From the NCBI RefSeq assembly GCF_000717715.1, contig NZ_JOAI01000094.1, positions 1 through 10,999 of the forward strand: a stretch of DNA of 10,999 nt, written 5' to 3'. Position numbers and translations under genes: made by a program. The stretch's first letter is position 1; each line of letters begins with the position of its first letter. This document shows positions 10,437 through 10,999 of the stretch, in pieces. The notes under the pieces were generated by a model. That model made no database searches. It was not told where the DNA came from and worked only from the letters and a program-made list of their open reading frames with translations. The stretch is from Streptomyces sp. NRRL B-24484 (GTDB taxonomy: Bacteria > Actinomycetota > Actinomycetes > Streptomycetales > Streptomycetaceae).

Positions 10437-10586
10437 CCCTCTCTCCTGCCCCTTCTCCTTCTCCTGGTGGTGGGCGGCACGGCGTACGGACGGGTCGCCA
10501 GGCCTGCGGCGCCCATCAGCCGGCCTGCCGGGGCGGACCGACCGACAGGGCCGCCCAGGCCCCTGCCGGGCCCCTTGGCCGGGCCT

Positions 10587-10658
10587 GGCTGCGGTGCTGA
10601 CTGCGGTGCCGCATGCGGGCCTGACAGGGGTGCTGACTGCGGTGCTGACTGCGGGCAC
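10587..10658. repeat. 12-bp array G (6 units)
   Basis: Six units around GACTGCGGTGCT (10587, 10599, 10611, 10623, 10635, 10647). Plus-strand frame: GADCGAACGPDRGADCGADC. Flank motif ACAGGTCAG at 10687, 29 bp to the right. Confidence 0.75.
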
Positions 10659-10876
10659 CCAATCCCCCGGCCGCCCGGCCAAAGCCACAGGTCAGAGCAC
10701 CCGTCAAGAGGTTCCGGGCCCCCGACAACCCCCTCTGTCTGTCCCTCTCCTGTGGTGCTGGTGGTGTGGTGTGTGCGGTAGGGCGGGAACGGGCCGGACG
10801 GCGGCGGTTCTGCGCCTGCGGCGGGCCGTGGTTGTTGGGCGCCCGGCGGTGCCGGCCGCGCTGCCAGACGCCGCCC

Positions 10877-10972
10877 AGCCCCCGCGGCACTCCCATCCCC
10901 GTGCCCGACTGCGCACCCCACTGCATGCCCCACTGGGTGCCCGACTGCGTACCCGAGTACCTGCCCGGACCA
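10877..10972. repeat. 12-bp array H (6-8 units)
   Basis: Units around GTGCCCGACTGC (10901, 10913, 10925, 10937, 10949, 10961) with two degenerate units to the left (10877, 10889). Minus-strand frame reads QSGTQWGMQWGAQSGT. The flank to the right is cut by the window end. Confidence 0.75.
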
Positions 10973-10999
10973 TTCGCGCCGGCCCGGACATTCCAGCAG

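Larger units (their letters stand above)
10022..10999. other. nearly 1 kb without a clear gene, filled by arrays E-H
   Basis: Apart from small minus-strand ORFs in the array flanks, no gene is supported. The first 170 bp are much less GC-rich than the rest of the window. Two pyrimidine-rich tracts (about 10437-10467 and 10729-10753), each followed by TGGTG-rich sequence, lie right of arrays F and G and would give purine-rich, ribosome-site-like RNA on the minus strand. Confidence 0.5.

Noticed and set aside
7692..10972. CRISPR array
   Set aside because: The 12-bp units are contiguous, without unique spacers, and no cas gene is present.
7692..10972. Retron or diversity-generating element
   Set aside because: No reverse transcriptase gene is present in the window, so templated generation of the arrays cannot be supported here.
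7375..10999. Streptomyces telomere
   Set aside because: No set of closely packed terminal palindromes with GCGCAGC-type loops and no sequence end is seen, although a Tpg homologue is near.
1..10999. tRNA, rRNA or insertion sequence
   Set aside because: No cloverleaf, ribosomal sequence, transposase motif or terminal repeats with target duplication were found by reading both strands.

Overview
The window looks like part of a plasmid or integrated conjugative element of a Streptomyces-type actinomycete. The DNA is very GC-rich with frequent GTG starts. The recognisable proteins belong to actinomycete plasmids: a DUF2637 (Spd-like) membrane protein, a GntR/UTRA regulator, an HTH plus zinc-knuckle protein of plasmid-replication type, a Tpg-like telomere terminal protein and a small ribbon-helix-helix protein. 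The Tpg homologue suggests a linear replicon or a host with linear replicons, but no telomere is visible. Replicon type and species cannot be fixed from the sequence. || Layout. (1) 1-3762, minus strand: a transfer/spread-type operon read right to left. Three tiny overlapping genes (74, 26 and 84 aa) are followed by a 94-aa membrane protein, a 530-aa DUF2637 protein, a 169-aa and a 76-aa coupled pair, and the start of a proline-rich protein cut by the window edge. Strong hairpins lie between the blocks. (2) 3763-3966: divergent control region with three copies of a 12-bp operator (GGTACGTTCTAC). (3) 3967-5138, plus strand: a GntR regulator and a small XRE-type protein, each followed by a hairpin. 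(4) 5240-6726: a 24-aa leader ORF overlapping a 471-aa replication-type gene, which carries 22-bp iterons inside its coding sequence (candidate origin) and ends in a large terminator. (5) 6784-7374: Tpg-like gene with a degenerate N-terminus and no visible ribosome site. (6) 7375-10999: mostly non-coding, with only a 63-aa gene and a ribbon-helix-helix gene clearly supported. The rest is packed with repeats. || The main surprise is in region 6: eight separate short arrays of 12-bp units, at about 7.69, 7.94, 8.46, 9.19, 10.07, 10.31, 10.59 and 10.88 kb. Each array is homogeneous inside but differs from the others. In the seven whose flank is visible, a GCAGSTCA-like motif (weakest at the first array) lies 15-38 bp to the right. 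Longer flanks are shared in pairs: a 75-bp module with 64/75 identity at 8052 and 8571, a two-block module at 9283 and 10180, and a peptide-like pair at about 10.4 and 10.7 kb. I do not recognise this element family. It could be a structured RNA, a set of tetrapeptide-repeat micro-ORFs, or a DNA-level repeat used by the replicon. || Probable teamwork: the GntR protein binds the operators and restrains the leftward transfer operon and itself; the HTH/zinc-knuckle protein acts on its internal iterons; the ribbon-helix-helix protein probably acts on the GCCRTCAAGGT iterons at its own 3' end (partition or copy control). All of this is inference from layout.
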